Assembly (NCBI GenBank): GCA_943735955.1
Contig: OX030960.1
Coordinates: 1,305,134 to 1,369,133 of the forward strand
DNA length: 64,000 bases
Source of the DNA: Piscicola geometra
Lineage: Eukaryota; Annelida; Clitellata; Hirudinida; Piscicolidae
Direction: 5' to 3'
The notes beneath the pieces are model-generated. The model searched no databases, was not told where the DNA came from, and saw nothing but the letters and a program-made list of their open reading frames with translations. Made by a program: the position numbers and the translations under genes. Shown here one piece after another: positions 22,974-37,900 of this stretch. Numbering within the stretch: the first letter of the stretch is position 1; the number at the start of each line of letters is the position of its first letter.

Positions 22974-25900
22974 TCTTAATTGATATTTACAGTTTAATTG
23001 AATCTTTTTTTATTTTTTCATCCAAGAGCTCAGACACTTTAATGGCAGCCGAAAACAATGTAAGGGCTGCTATTTTAATGATTTTATTTTTTTTTATCCA
23101 GCCATAGCATGACTAGGTGAGAAAATTCAATTATTTTTAGAAAAACTCAGTTTTCGCACACTATTGCGCAGATGATGCCTTTCAGCCGAGAATCAGATCT
23201 TTCACACCAGCAGTACCATGCAACTAATAATAGTATAATAAGCAGTAATAGTAATAATAATATTAATAATAATAATAATGATAATTTTTATAAAACAGAC
23301 TCTCAAAGTTCTTATCCAAACATACCTTACCAACATTATCAACATCATCCAATACAACACCCCCAACAACATCAGCCAATTCAACCAATTCAAAATTCTC
23401 AGCAAACTAATTCCTCTTTCCATGAAAGTGTACAACTAAATGAATTATATACACAGCAACCACACAAAAATATTCTGCAACAGCAAATAACTCAAGAATA
23501 CAAGCCAACGGCTTTACAACAACTTCCACCACTGCACCAACAACAAGCAGAAATCTTTGGTGTATCTTCACAACATGCACCAGCATTTGGTCAACTTCCA
23601 CCACTGCACCAACAACAAGCTCCCTTCAATAACGTCACACCAACACCGTTGCAGCACTTCCAACAACAATACCAACCCCACCAGGCCTTACATTCTTTCC
23701 AGTTTGGCACACCTCTTTCCAACCACTTCCACACCAATGACTTAGGTGCATTATTTTTTCCGTTATTGATTTTTTTCATCCACCTTTACTCCTTCATCCA
23801 CCTTTACTCTTTCATCCACCTTTACTCCTTCATCATCCACCTTCACTTCTTCATCATCCACCTTTACTCCTTCATCATCCACCTTTACTCCTTCATCATC
23901 CACCTTCACTCCTTCATCATCCACCTTTACTTCTTCATCATCCACCTTCACTCCTTCATCATCCACCTTCACTCCTTCATCATCCACCTTCACTCCTTCA
24001 TCATCCACCTTTACTTCTTCATCATCCACCTTCACTCCTTCATCATCCACCTTCACTCCTTCATCATCCACCTTTACTCCTTTATCATCCACCTTTACTC
24101 CTTCATCATCCACCTTTACTCCTTCATCATCCACCTTTACTCCTTCATCATCCACCTTTACTCCTTCATCATCCACCTTTACTCCTTCATCATCCACCTT
24201 TACTCCTTCATCATCCATCTTTACTCCTTCATCATCCACCTTTACTCCTTCATCATCCACCTTTACTCCTTCATCATCCACCTTTACTCCTTCATCATCC
24301 ACCTTTACTCCTTCATCATCCACCTTTACTCCTTCATCATCCACCTTTACTCCTTCATCATCCACCTTCACTCCTTCATCATCCACCTTTACTCCTTCAT
24401 CATCCACCTTTACTCCTTCATCATCCACCTTTACTCCTTCATCATCCACCTTCACTCCTTCATCATCCACCTTTACTCCTTCATCATCCACCTTTACTCC
24501 TTCATCATCCACCTTTACTCCTTCATCATCCACCTTTACTCCTTCATCATCCACCTTTACTCCTTCATCATCCACCTTTACTCCTTCATCATCCACCTTC
24601 ACTCCTTCATCATCCACCTTTACTCCTTCATCATCCACCTTTACTCCTTCATCATCCACCTTTACTCCTTCATCATCCACCTTTACTCCTTCATCATCCA
24701 CCTTTACTCCTTCATCATCCACCTTTACTCCTTCATCATCCACCTTTACTCCTTCATCATCCACCTTTACTCCTTCATCATCCACCTTCACTCCTTCATC
24801 ATCCACCTTTACTCCTTCATCATCCACCTTTACTCCTTCATCATCCACCTTTACTCCTTCATCATCCACCTTCACTCCTTCATCATCCACCTTTACTCCT
24901 TCATCATCCACCTTTACTCCTTCATCATCCACCTTTACTCCTTCATCATCCACCTTTACTCCTTCATCATCCACCTTTACTCCTTCATCATCCACCTTTA
25001 CTCCTTCATCATCCACCTTCACTCCTTCATCATCCACCTTTACTCCTTCATCATCCACCTTTACTCCTTCATCATCCATCTTTACTCCTTCATCATCCAC
25101 CTTCACTCCTTCATCATCCACCTTTACTCCTTCATCATCCACCTTTACTCTTTCATCATCCACCTTTACTCCTTCATCATCCACCTTCACTCCTTCATCA
25201 TCCACCTTTACTCCTTCATCATCCATCTTTACTCCTTCATCATCCATCTTTACTCCTTCATCATCCACCTTTACTCCTTCATCATCCACCTTTACTCCTT
25301 CATCATCCACCTTTACTCCTTCATCATCCACCTTTACTCCTTCATCATCCACCTTTACTCCTTCATCATCCACCTTCACTCCTTCATCATCCACCTTTAC
25401 TCCTTCATCATCCACCTTCACTCCTTCATCATCCACCTTTACTCCTTCATCATCCACCTTTACTCCTTTATCATCCACCTTTACTCCTTCATCATCCACC
25501 TTTACTCCTTCATCATCCACCTTTACTCCTTCATCATCCACCTTCACTCCTTCATCATCCACCTTTACTCCTTCATCATCCACCTTTACTCCTTCATCAT
25601 CCACCTTTACTCCTTCATCATCCACCTTCTCTCCTTCATCATCCACCTTCACTCCTTCATCATCCACCTTTACTCCTTCATCATCCACCTTCACTCCTTC
25701 ATCATCCATCTTTACTCCTTCATCATCCACCTTTACTCCTTCATCATCCACCTTCACTCCTTCATCATCCACCTTCACTCCTTCATCATCCACCTTCACT
25801 CCTTCATCATCCACCTTTACTCCTTCATCATCCACCTTTACTCCTTCATCATCCACCTTTACTCCTTCATCATCCATCTTTACTCCTTCATCATCCACCT

Positions 25901-28900
25901 TTACTCCTTCATCATCCACCTTTACTCCTTCATCATCCACCTTTACTCCTTCATCATCCACCTTTACTCCTTCATCATCCACCTTTACTCCTTCATCATC
26001 CACCTTTACTCCTTCATCATCCACCTTCACTCCTTCATCATCCACCTTTACTCCTTCATCATCCACCTTTACTCCTTCATCATCCACCTTTACTCCTTCA
26101 TCATCCACCTTCACTCCTTCATCATCCACCTTTACTCCTTCATCATCCACCTTTACTCCTTCATCATCCACCTTTACTCCTTCATCATCCACCTTTACTC
26201 CTTCATTATCCACCTTTACTCCTTCATCATCCACCTTTACTCCTTCATCATCCACCTTCACTCCTTCATCATCCACCTTGACTCCTTCATCATCCACCTT
26301 TACTCCTTCATCATCCACCTTTACTCCTTCATCATCCACCTTACTCCTTCATCATCCACCTTTACTCCTTCATCATCCACCTTTACTCCTTCATCATCCA
26401 CCTTTACTCCTTCATCATCCACCTTCACTCCTTCATCATCCACCTTTACTCCTTCATCATCCACCTTTACTCCTTCATCATCCACCTTTACTCCTTCATC
26501 ATCCACCTTCACTCCTTCATCATCCACCTTTACTCCTTCATCATCCACCTTTACTCCTTCATCATCCACCTTTACTTTTTCATCATCCACCTTTACTCCT
26601 TCATCATCCACCTTTACTCCTTCATCATCCACCTTTACTCCTTCATCATCCACCTTCACTCCTTCATCATCCACCTTTACTCCTTCATCATCCACCTTTA
26701 CTCCTTCATCATCCACCTTTACTCCTTCATCATCCACCTTTACTCCTTCATCATCCACCTTTACTCCTTCATCATCCACCTTTACTCCTTCATCATCCAC
26801 CTTTACTCCTTCATCATCCACCTTTACTCCTTCATCATCCACCTTCACTCCTTCATCATCCACCTTTACTCCATCATCCACCTTTACTCCTTCATCATCC
26901 ACCTTTACTCCTTCATCATCCACCTTCACTCCTTCATCATCCACCTTTACTCCTTCATCATCCACCTTTACTCCTTCATCATCCACCTTTACTCCTTCAT
27001 CATCCACCTTTACTCCTTCATCATCCACCTTTACTCCTTCATCATCCACCTTTACTCCTTCATCATCCACCTTCACTCCTTCATCATCCACCTTTACTCC
27101 TTCATCATCCACCTTTACTCCTTCATCGTCCATCTTTACTCCTTCATCATCCACCTTCACTCCTTCATCATCCACCTTTACTCCTTCATCATCCACCTTT
27201 ACTCCTTCATCATCCACCTTTACTCCTTCATCATCCACCTTCACTCCTTCATCATCCACCTTTACTCCTTCATCATCCATCTTTACTCCTTCATCATCCA
27301 TCTTTACTCCTTCATCATCCACCTTTACTCCTTCACCATCCACCTTTACTCCTTCATCATCCATTTTTACTCCTTCATCATCCACCTTTACTCCTTCATC
27401 ATCCACCTTTACTCCTTCATCATCCACCTTCACTCCTTCATCATCCACCTTTACTAATTCATCATCCATCTTTACTCCTTCATCATCCATCTTTACTCCT
27501 TCATCATCCACCTTTACTCCTTCACCATCCACCTTTACTCCTTCATCATCCATTTTTACTCCTTCATCATCCACCTTTACTCCTTCATCATCCACCTTTA
27601 CTCCTTTATCATCCACCTTTACTCCTTCATCATTCACCTTTACTCCTTCATCATCCACCTTCACTCCTTCATCATCCACCTTTACTCCTTCATCATCCAC
27701 CTTCACTCCTTCATCATCCACCTTTACTCCTTCATCATCCACCTTTACTCCTTCATCATCCACCTTCACTCCTTCATCATCCACCTTTACTCCTTCATCA
27801 TCCACCTTTACTCCTTCATCATCCACCTTTACTCCTTCATCATCCACCTTTACTCCTTCATCATCCACCTTTACTCCTTCATCATCCACCTTTACTCCTT
27901 CATCATCCACCTTCACTCCTTCATCATCCACCTTTACTCCTTCATCATCCACTTTTACTCCTTCATCATCCACCTTTACTCCTTCATCATCCACCTTTAC
28001 TCCTTCATCATCCACCTTTACTCCTTCATCATCCACCTTTACTCCTTCATCATCCACCTTTACTCCTTCATCATCCACCTTTACTCCTTCATCATCCACC
28101 TTCACTCCTTCATCATCCACCTTTACTCCATCATCCACCTTTACTCCTTCATCATCCACCTTTACTCCTTCATCATCCACCTTCACTCCTTCATCATCCA
28201 CCTTTACTCCTTCATCATCCACCTTTACTCCTTCATCATCCACCTTTACTCCTTCATCATCCACCTTTACTCCTTCATCATCCACCTTTACTCCTTCATC
28301 ATCCACCTTTACTCCTTCATCATCCACCTTCACTCCTTCATCATCCACCTTTACTCCTTCATCCACCTTTACTCCTTCATCGTCCATCTTTACTCCTTCA
28401 TCATCCACCTTCACTCCTTCATCATCCACCTTTACTCCTTCATCATCCACCTTTACTCCTTCATCATCCACCTTTACTCCTTCATCATCCACCTTCACTC
28501 CTTCATCATCCACCTTTACTCCTTCATCATCCATCTTTACTCCTTCATCATCCATCTTTACTCCTTCATCATCCACCTTTACTCCTTCACCATCCACCTT
28601 TACTCCTTCATCATCCATTTTTACTCCTTCATCATCCACCTTTACTCCTTCATCATCCACCTTTACTCCTTTATCATCCACCTTTACTCCTTCATCATTC
28701 ACCTTTACTCCTTCATCATCCACCTTCACTCCTTCATCATCCACCTTTACTCCTTCATCATCCACCTTCACTCCTTCATCATCCACCTTTACTCCTTCAT
28801 CATCCACCTTTACTCCTTCATCATCCACCTTTACTCCTTTATCATCCACCTTTACTCCTTCATCATCCACCTTTACTCCTTCATCATCCACCTTTACTCC

Positions 28901-31900
28901 TTCATCATCCACCTTTACTCCTTCATCATCCACCTTCACTCCTTCATCATCCACCTTCACTCCTTCATCATCCATCTTCACTCCTTCATCATCCACCTTT
29001 ACTCCTTCATCATCCACCTTTACTCCTTCATCATCCACCTTTACTCCTTCATCATCCACCTTCACTCCTTTATCATCCACCTTTACTCCTTCATCATCCA
29101 CCTTTACTCCTTCATCATCCATCTTTACTCCTTCATCATCCACCTTTACTCCTTCATCATCCACCTTCACTCCTTCATCATCCACCTTTACTCCTTCATC
29201 ATCCACCTTTACTCCTTTATCATCCACCTTTACTCCTTCATCATCCACCTTCACTCCTTCATCATCCACCTTCACTCCTTCATCATCCATCTTTACTCCT
29301 TCATCATCCACCTTCACTCCTTTATCATCCACCTTTACTCCTTCATCATCCACCTTTACTCCTTCATCATCCACCTTTACTCCTTCATCATCCACCTTCA
29401 CTCCTTCATCATCCACCTTCACTCCTTCATCATCCATCTTTACTCCTTCATCATCCACCTTCACTCCTTTATCATCCACCTTTACTCCTTCATCATCCAC
29501 CTTTACTCCTTCATCATCCACCTTTACTCCTTCATCATCCACCTTCACTCCTTCATCATCCACCTTTACTCCTTCATCATTAACCTTCACTCCTTCATCA
29601 TCCACCTTTACTCCTTCATCATCCACCTTTACTCCTTTATCATCCATCTTTACTCCTTCATCATCCACCTTTACTCCTTCATCATCCACCTTTACTCCTT
29701 CATCATCCACCTTCACTCCTTCATCATCCACCTTTACTCCTTCATCATCCACCTTTACTCCTTCATCATCCACCTTTACTCCTTCATCATCCACCTTCTC
29801 TCCTTCATCATCCACCTTCACTCCTTCATCATCCACCTTTACTCCTTCATCATCCACCTTCACTCCTTCATCATCCATCTTTACTCCTTCATCATCCACC
29901 TTCACTCCTTCATCATCCATCTTTACTCCTTCATCATCCACCTTTACTCCTTCATCCTCCACCTTCACTCCTTCATCATCCACCTTTACTCCTTCATCAT
30001 CCACCTTCACTCCTTCATCATCCACCTTTACTCCTTCATCATCCACCTTTACTCCTTCATCATCCACCTTTACTCCTTCATCATCCATTTTTACTCCTTC
30101 ATCATCCACCTTTACTCCTTCATCATCCATTTTTACTCCTTCATCATCCACCTTTACTCCTTCATCATCCATCTTTACTCCTTCATCATCCACCTTCACT
30201 CCTTCATCATCCACCTTTACTCCTTCATCATCCACCTTCACTCCTTCATCATCCATTTTTACTCCTTCATCATCCATCTTTACTCCTTCATCATCCACCT
30301 TTACTCCTTCATCATCCACCTTTACTCCTTCATCATCCACCTTTACTCCTTCATCATCCACCTTCACTCCTTCATCATCCACCTTCACTCCTTCATCATC
30401 CACCTTCACTCCTTCATCATCCACCTTCACTCCTTCATCATCCACCTTCACTCCTTCATCATCCACCTTTACTCCTTCATCATCCACCTTCACTCCTTCA
30501 TCATCCACCTTTACTCCTTCATCATCCACCTTTACTCCTTCTCATCCACCTTTACTCCTTCATCATCCACCTTTACTCCTTCATCATCCACCTTTACTCC
30601 TTCATCATCCACCTTTACTCCTTCATCATCCACCTTTACTCCTTCATCATCCACCTTTACTCCTTCATCATCCACCTTTACTCCTTCATCATCCACCTTT
30701 ACTCCTTCATCATCCACCTTCACTCCTTCATCATCCACCTTTACTCCTTCATCATCCACCTTTACTCCTTCATCATCCACCTTTACTCCTTCATCATCCA
30801 CCTTCTCTCCTTCATCATCCACATTCACTCCTTCATCATCCACCTTTACTCCTTCATCATCCACCTTCACTCCTTCATCATCCATCTTTACTCCTTCATC
30901 ATCCACCTTCACTCCTTCATCATCCATTTTACTCCTTCATCATCCACCTTTACTCCTTCATCCTCCACCTTCACTCCTTCATCATCCACCTTTACTCCTT
31001 CATCATCCACCTTCACTCCTTCATCATCCACCTTTACTCCTTCATCATCCACCTTTACTCCTTCATCATCCACCTTTACTCCTTCATCATCCATTTTTAC
31101 TCCTTCATCATCCACCTTTACTCCTTCATCATCCATTTTTACTCCTTCATCATCCACCTTTACTCCTTCATCATCCATCTTTACTCCTTCATCATCCACC
31201 TTCACTCCTTCATCATCCACCTTTACTCCTTCATCATCCACCTTCACTCCTTCATCATCCATTTTTACTCCTTCATCATCCATCTTTACTCCTTCATCAT
31301 CCACTTTTACTCCTTCATCATCCACCTTTACTCCTTCATCATCCACCTTTACTCCTTCATCATCCACCTTCACTCCTTCATCATCCACCTTCACTCCTTC
31401 ATCATCCACCTTCACTCCTTCATCATCCACCTTCACTCCTTCATCATCCACCTTCACTCCTTCATCATCCACCTTTACTCCTTCATCATCCACCTTCACT
31501 CCTTCATCATCCACCTTTACTCCTTCATCATCCACCTTTACTCCTTCTCATCCACCTTTACTCCTTCATCATCCACCTTTACTCCTTCATCATCCACCTT
31601 TACTCCTTCATCATCCACCTTTACTCCTTCATCATCCACCTTTATTCCTTCATCATCCACCTTTACTCCTTCATCATCCACCTTTACTCCTTCATCATCC
31701 ACCTTTACTCCTTCATCATCCACCTTCACTCCTTCATCATCCACCTTTACTCCTTCATCATCCACCTTTACTCCTTCATCATCCACCTTCACTCCTTCAT
31801 CATCCACCTTCACTCCTTCATCATCCACCTTTACTCCTTCATCATCCACCTTTACTCCTTCATCATCCACCTTTACTCCTTCATCATCCACCTTTACTCC

Positions 31901-34900
31901 TTCATCATCCACCTTTACTCCTTCATCATCCACCTTTACTCCTTCATCATCCACCTTCACTCCTTCATCATCCACCTTTACTCCTTCATCATCCACCTTT
32001 ACTCCTTCATCATCCATCTTTACTCCTTCATCATCCACCTTCACTCCTTCATCATCCACCTTTACTCCTTCATCATCCACCTTTACTCCTTCATCATCCA
32101 CCTTCACTCCTTCATCATCCACCTTTACTCCTTCATCATCCATCTTTACTCCTTCATCATCCATCTTTACTCCTTCATCATCCACCTTTACTCCTTCACC
32201 ATCCACCTTTACTCCTTCATTATCCATTTTTACTCCTTCATCATCCACCTTTACTCCTTCATCATCCACCTTTACTCCTTTATCATCCACCTTTACTCCT
32301 TCATCATTCACCTTTACTCCTTCATCATCCACCTTCACTCCTTCATCATCCACCTTTACTCCTTCATCATCCACCTTCACTCCTTCATCATCCACCTTTA
32401 CTCCTTCATCATCCACCTTCACTCCTTCATCATCCACCTTTACTCCTTCATCATCCACCTTTACTCCTTTATCATCCACCTTTACTCCTCCATCATCCAC
32501 CTTTACTCCTTCATCATCCACCTTTACTCCTTCATCATCCACCTTTACTCCTTCATCATCCACCTTCACTCCTTCATCATCCACCTTCACTCCTTCATCA
32601 TCCATCTTTACTCCTTCATCATCCACCTTCACTCCTTTATCATCCACCTTTACTCCTTCATCATCCACCTTTACTCCTTCATCATCCACCTTTACTCCTT
32701 CATCATCCACCTTTACTCCTTCATCATCCACCTTCACTCCTTCATCATCCACCTTTACTCCTTCATCATCCACCTTTACTCCTTTATCATCCACCTTTAC
32801 TCCTTCATCATCCACCTTCACTCATTCATCATCCACCTTCACTCCTTCATCATCCATCTTTACTCCTTCATCATCCACCTTCACTCCTTTATCATCCACC
32901 TTTACTCCTTCATCATCCACCTTTACTCCTTCATCATCCACCTTTACTCCTTCATCATCCACCTTTACTCCTTCATCATCCACCTTCTCTCCTTCATCAT
33001 CCACATTCACTCCTTCATCATCCACCTTTACTCCTTCATCATCCACCTTCACTCCTTCATCATCCATCTTTACTCCTTCATCATCCACCTTCACTCCTTC
33101 ATCATCCATTTTACTCCTTCATCATCCACCTTTACTCCTTCATCCTCCACCTTCACTCCTTCATCATCCACCTTTACTCCTTCATCATCCACCTTCACTC
33201 CTTCATCATCCACCTTTACTCCTTCATCATCCACCTTTACTCCTTCATCATCCACCTTTACTCCTTCATCATCCATTTTTACTCCTTCATCATCCACCTT
33301 TACTCCTTCATCATCCATTTTTACTCCTTCATCATCCACCTTTACTCCTTCATCATCCATCTTTACTCCTTCATCATCCACCTTCACTCCTTCATCATCC
33401 ACCTTTACTCCTTCATCATCCACCTTCACTCCTTCATCATCCATTTTTACTCCTTCATTATCCATCTTTACTCCTTCATCATCCACTTTTACTCCTTCAT
33501 CATCCACCTTTACTCCTTCATCATCCACCTTTACTCCTTCATCATCCACCTTCACTCCTTCATCATCCACCTTCACTCCTTCATCATCCACCTTCACTCC
33601 TTCATCATCCACCTTCACTCCTTCATCATCCACCTTCACTCCTTCATCATCCACCTTTACTCCTTCATCATCCACCTTCACTCCTTCATCATCCACCTTT
33701 ACTCCTTCATCATCCACCTTTACTCCTTCTCATCCACCTTTACTCCTTCATCATCCACCTTTACTCCTTCATCATCCACCTTTACTCCTTCATCATCCAC
33801 CTTTACTCCTTCATCATCCACCTTTATTCCTTCATCATCCACCTTTACTCCTTCATCATCCACCTTTACTCCTTCATCATCCACCTTTACTCCTTCATCA
33901 TCCACCTTCACTCCTTCATCATCCACCTTTACTCCTTCATCATCCACCTTTACTCCTTCATCATCCACCTTCACTCCTTCATCATCCACCTTCACTCCTT
34001 CATCATCCACCTTTACTCCTTCATCATCCACCTTTACTCCTTCATCATCCACCTTTACTCCTTCATCATCCACCTTTACTCCTTCATCATCCACCTTTAC
34101 TCCTTCATCATCCACCTTTACTCCTTCATCATCCACCTTCACTCCTTCATCATCCACCTTTACTCCTTCATCATCCACCTTTACTCCTTCATCATCCATC
34201 TTTACTCCTTCATCATCCACCTTCACTCCTTCATCATCCACCTTTACTCCTTCATCATCCACCTTTACTCCTTCATCATCCACCTTCACTCCTTCATCAT
34301 CCACCTTTACTCCTTCATCATCCATCTTTACTCCTTCATCATCCATCTTTACTCCTTCATCATCCACCTTTACTCCTTCACCATCCACCTTTACTCCTTC
34401 ATCATCCATTTTTACTCCTTCATCATCCACCTTTACTCCTTCATCATCCACCTTTACTCCTTTATCATCCACCTTTACTCCTTCATCATTCACCTTTACT
34501 CCTTCTTCATCCACCTTCACTCCTTCATCATCCACCTTTACTCCTTCATCATCCACCTTCACTCCTTCATCATCCACCTTTACTCCTTCATCATCCACCT
34601 TCACTCCTTCATCATCCACCTTTACTCCTTCATCATCCACCTTTACTCCTTTATCATCCACCGTTACTCCTCCATCTTCCACCTTTACTCCTTCATCATC
34701 CACCGTTACTCCTTCATCATCCACCTTTACTCCTTCATCATCCACCTTCACTCCTTCATCATCCACCTTCACTCCTTCATCATCCATCTGTTACTCCTTC
34801 ATCATCCACCTTCACTCCTTTATCATCCACCTTTACTCCCTTCATCATCCACCTTTACTCCTTCATCATCCACCTTTACTCCTTCATCATCCACCTTTAC

Positions 34901-37900
34901 TCCTTCATCATCCACCTTCACTCCTTCATCATCCACCTTTACTCCTTCAGCATCCACCGTTACTCCTTTATCATCCACCTTTACTCCTTCATCATCCACC
35001 TTCACTCATTCATCATCCACCTTCACTCCTTCATCATCCATCTTTACTCCTTCATCATCCACCTTCACTCCTTTATCATCCACCTTTACTCCTTCATCAT
35101 CCACCTTTACTCCTTCATCATCCACCTTTACTCCTTCATCATCCTCCTTCACTCCTTCATCATCCACCTTTACTCCTTCATCATCCACCTTCACTCCTTC
35201 ATCATCCACCTTCACTCCTTCATCATCCACCTTTACTCCTTCATCATCCACCTTTACTCCTTCATCATCCACCTTTACTCCTTCATCATCCACCTTCACT
35301 CCTTCATCATCCACTTTCACTCCTTCATCATCCACCTTTACTCCTTCATCATCCACCTTCACTCCTTCATCATCCATCTTTACTCCTTCATCATCCACCT
35401 TTACTCCTTCATCATCCACCTTCACTCCTTCATCATCCACCTTTACTCCTTCATCATCCACCTTCACTCCTTCATCATCCACCTTTACTCCTTCATCATC
35501 CACCTTTACTCCTTCATCATCCACCTTCACTCCTTCATCATCCACCTTTACTCCTTCATCATCCACCTTTACTCCTTCATCATCCATCTTTACTCCTTCA
35601 TCATCCACCTTCACTCCTTCATCATCCACCTTTACTCCTTCATCATCCACCTTTACTCCTTCATCATCCACCTTCACTCCTTCATCATCCACCTTTACTC
35701 CTTCATCATCCATCTTTACTCCTTCATCATCCATCTTTACTCCTTCATCATCCACCTTTACTCCTTCACCATCCACCTTTACTCCTTCATCATCCATTTT
35801 TACTCCTTCATCATCCACCTTTACTCATTCATCATCCACCTTTACTCCTTTATCATCCACCTTTACTCCTTCATCATTCACCTTTACTCCTTCATCATCC
35901 ACCTTCACTCCTTCATCATCCACCTTTACTCCTTCATCATCCACCTTCACTCCTTCATCATCCACCTTTACTCCTTCATCATCCACCTTCACTCTTTCAT
36001 CATCCACCTTTACTCCTTCATCATCCACCTTTACTCCTTTATCATCCACCTTTACTCCTCCATCATCCACCTTTACTCCTTCATCATCCACCTTTACTCC
36101 TTCATCATCCACCTTTACTCCTTCATCATCCACCTTCACTCCTTCATCATCCACCTTCACTCCTTCATCATCCATCTTTACTCCTTCATCATCCACCTTC
36201 ACTCCTTTATCATCCACCTTTACTCCTTCATCATCCACCTTTACTCCTTCATCATCCACCTTTACTCCTTCATCATCCACCTTTACTCCTTCATCATCCA
36301 CCTTCACTCCTTCATCATCCACCTTTACTCCTTCATCATCCACCTTTACTCCTTTATCATCCACCTTTACTCCTTCATCATCCACCTTCACTCATTCATC
36401 ATCCACCTTCACTCCTTCATCATCCATCTTTACTCCTTCATCATCCACCTTCACTCCTTTATCATCCACCTTTACTCCTTCATCATCCACCTTTACTCCT
36501 TCATCATCCACCTTTACTCCTTCATCATCCACCTTCACTCCTTCATCATCCACCTTTACTCCTTCATCATCCACCTTCACTCCTTCATCATCCACCTTCA
36601 CTCCTTCATCATCCACCTTTACTCCTTCATCATCCACCTTTACTCCTTCATCATCCACCTTTACTCCTTCATCATCCACCTTCACTCCTTCATCATCCAC
36701 TTTCACTCCTTCATCATCCACCTTTACTCCTTCATCATCCACCTTCACTCCTTCATCATCCATCTTTACTCCTTCATCATCCACCTTTACTCCTTCATCA
36801 TCCACCTTCACTCCTTCATCATCCACCTTTACTCCTTCATCATCCACCTTCACTCCTTCATCATCCACCTTTACTCCTTCATCATCCACCTTTACTCCTT
36901 CATCATCCACCTTTACTCCTTCATCATCCATTTTTACTCCTTCATCATCCACCTTTACTCCTTCATCATCCATTTTTACTCCTTCATCATCCACCTTTAC
37001 TCCTTCATCATCCATCTTTACTCCTTCATCATCCACCTTCACTCCTTCATCATCCACCTTTACTCCTTCATCATCCACCTTCACTCCTTCATCATCCATT
37101 TTTACTCCTTCATCATCCATCTTTACTCCTTCATCATCCACCTTTACTCCTTCATCATCCACCTTTACTCCTTCATCATCCACCTTTACTCCTTCATCAT
37201 CCACCTTTACTCCTTCATCATCCACCTTCACTCCTTCATCATCCACCTTCACTCCTTCATCATCCACCTTTACTCCTTCATCATCCACCTTCACTCCTTC
37301 ATCATCCACCTTTACTCCTTCATCATCCATCTTTACTCCTTCATCATCCACCTTTACTCCTTCATCATCCACCTTCACTCCTTCATCATCCACCTTCACT
37401 CCTTCATCATCCACCTTTACTCTTTCATCATCCACCTTCACTCCTTCATCATCCACCTTTACTCCTTCATCATCCACCTTCACTCCTTCATCATCGATTT
37501 TCACTCCTTCATCATCCATCTTTACTCCTTCATCATCCACCTTTACTCCTTCATCATCCACCTTTACTCCTTCATCATCCACCTTTACTCCTTCATCATC
37601 CACCTTTACTCCTTCATCATCCACCTTCACTCCTTCATCATCCACCTTCACTCCTTCATCATCCACCTTTACTCCTTCATCATCCACCTTCACTCCTTCA
37701 TCATCCACCTTTACTCCTTCATCATCCATCTTTACTCCTTCATCATCCACCTTTACTCCTTCATCATCCACCTTTACTCCTTCATCATCCACCTTTACTC
37801 CTTCATCATCCACCTTTACTCCTTCATCATCCACCTTCACTCCTTCATCATCCACCTTTACTCCTTCATCATCCACCTTCACTCCTTCATCATCCACCTT

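Noticed and set aside
26321..30529. Acidic repeat protein on the reverse strand
   Set aside because: Openness follows from the 21-bp unit; frameshifting indels are scattered through the array and there is no non-repeat sequence or gene structure.
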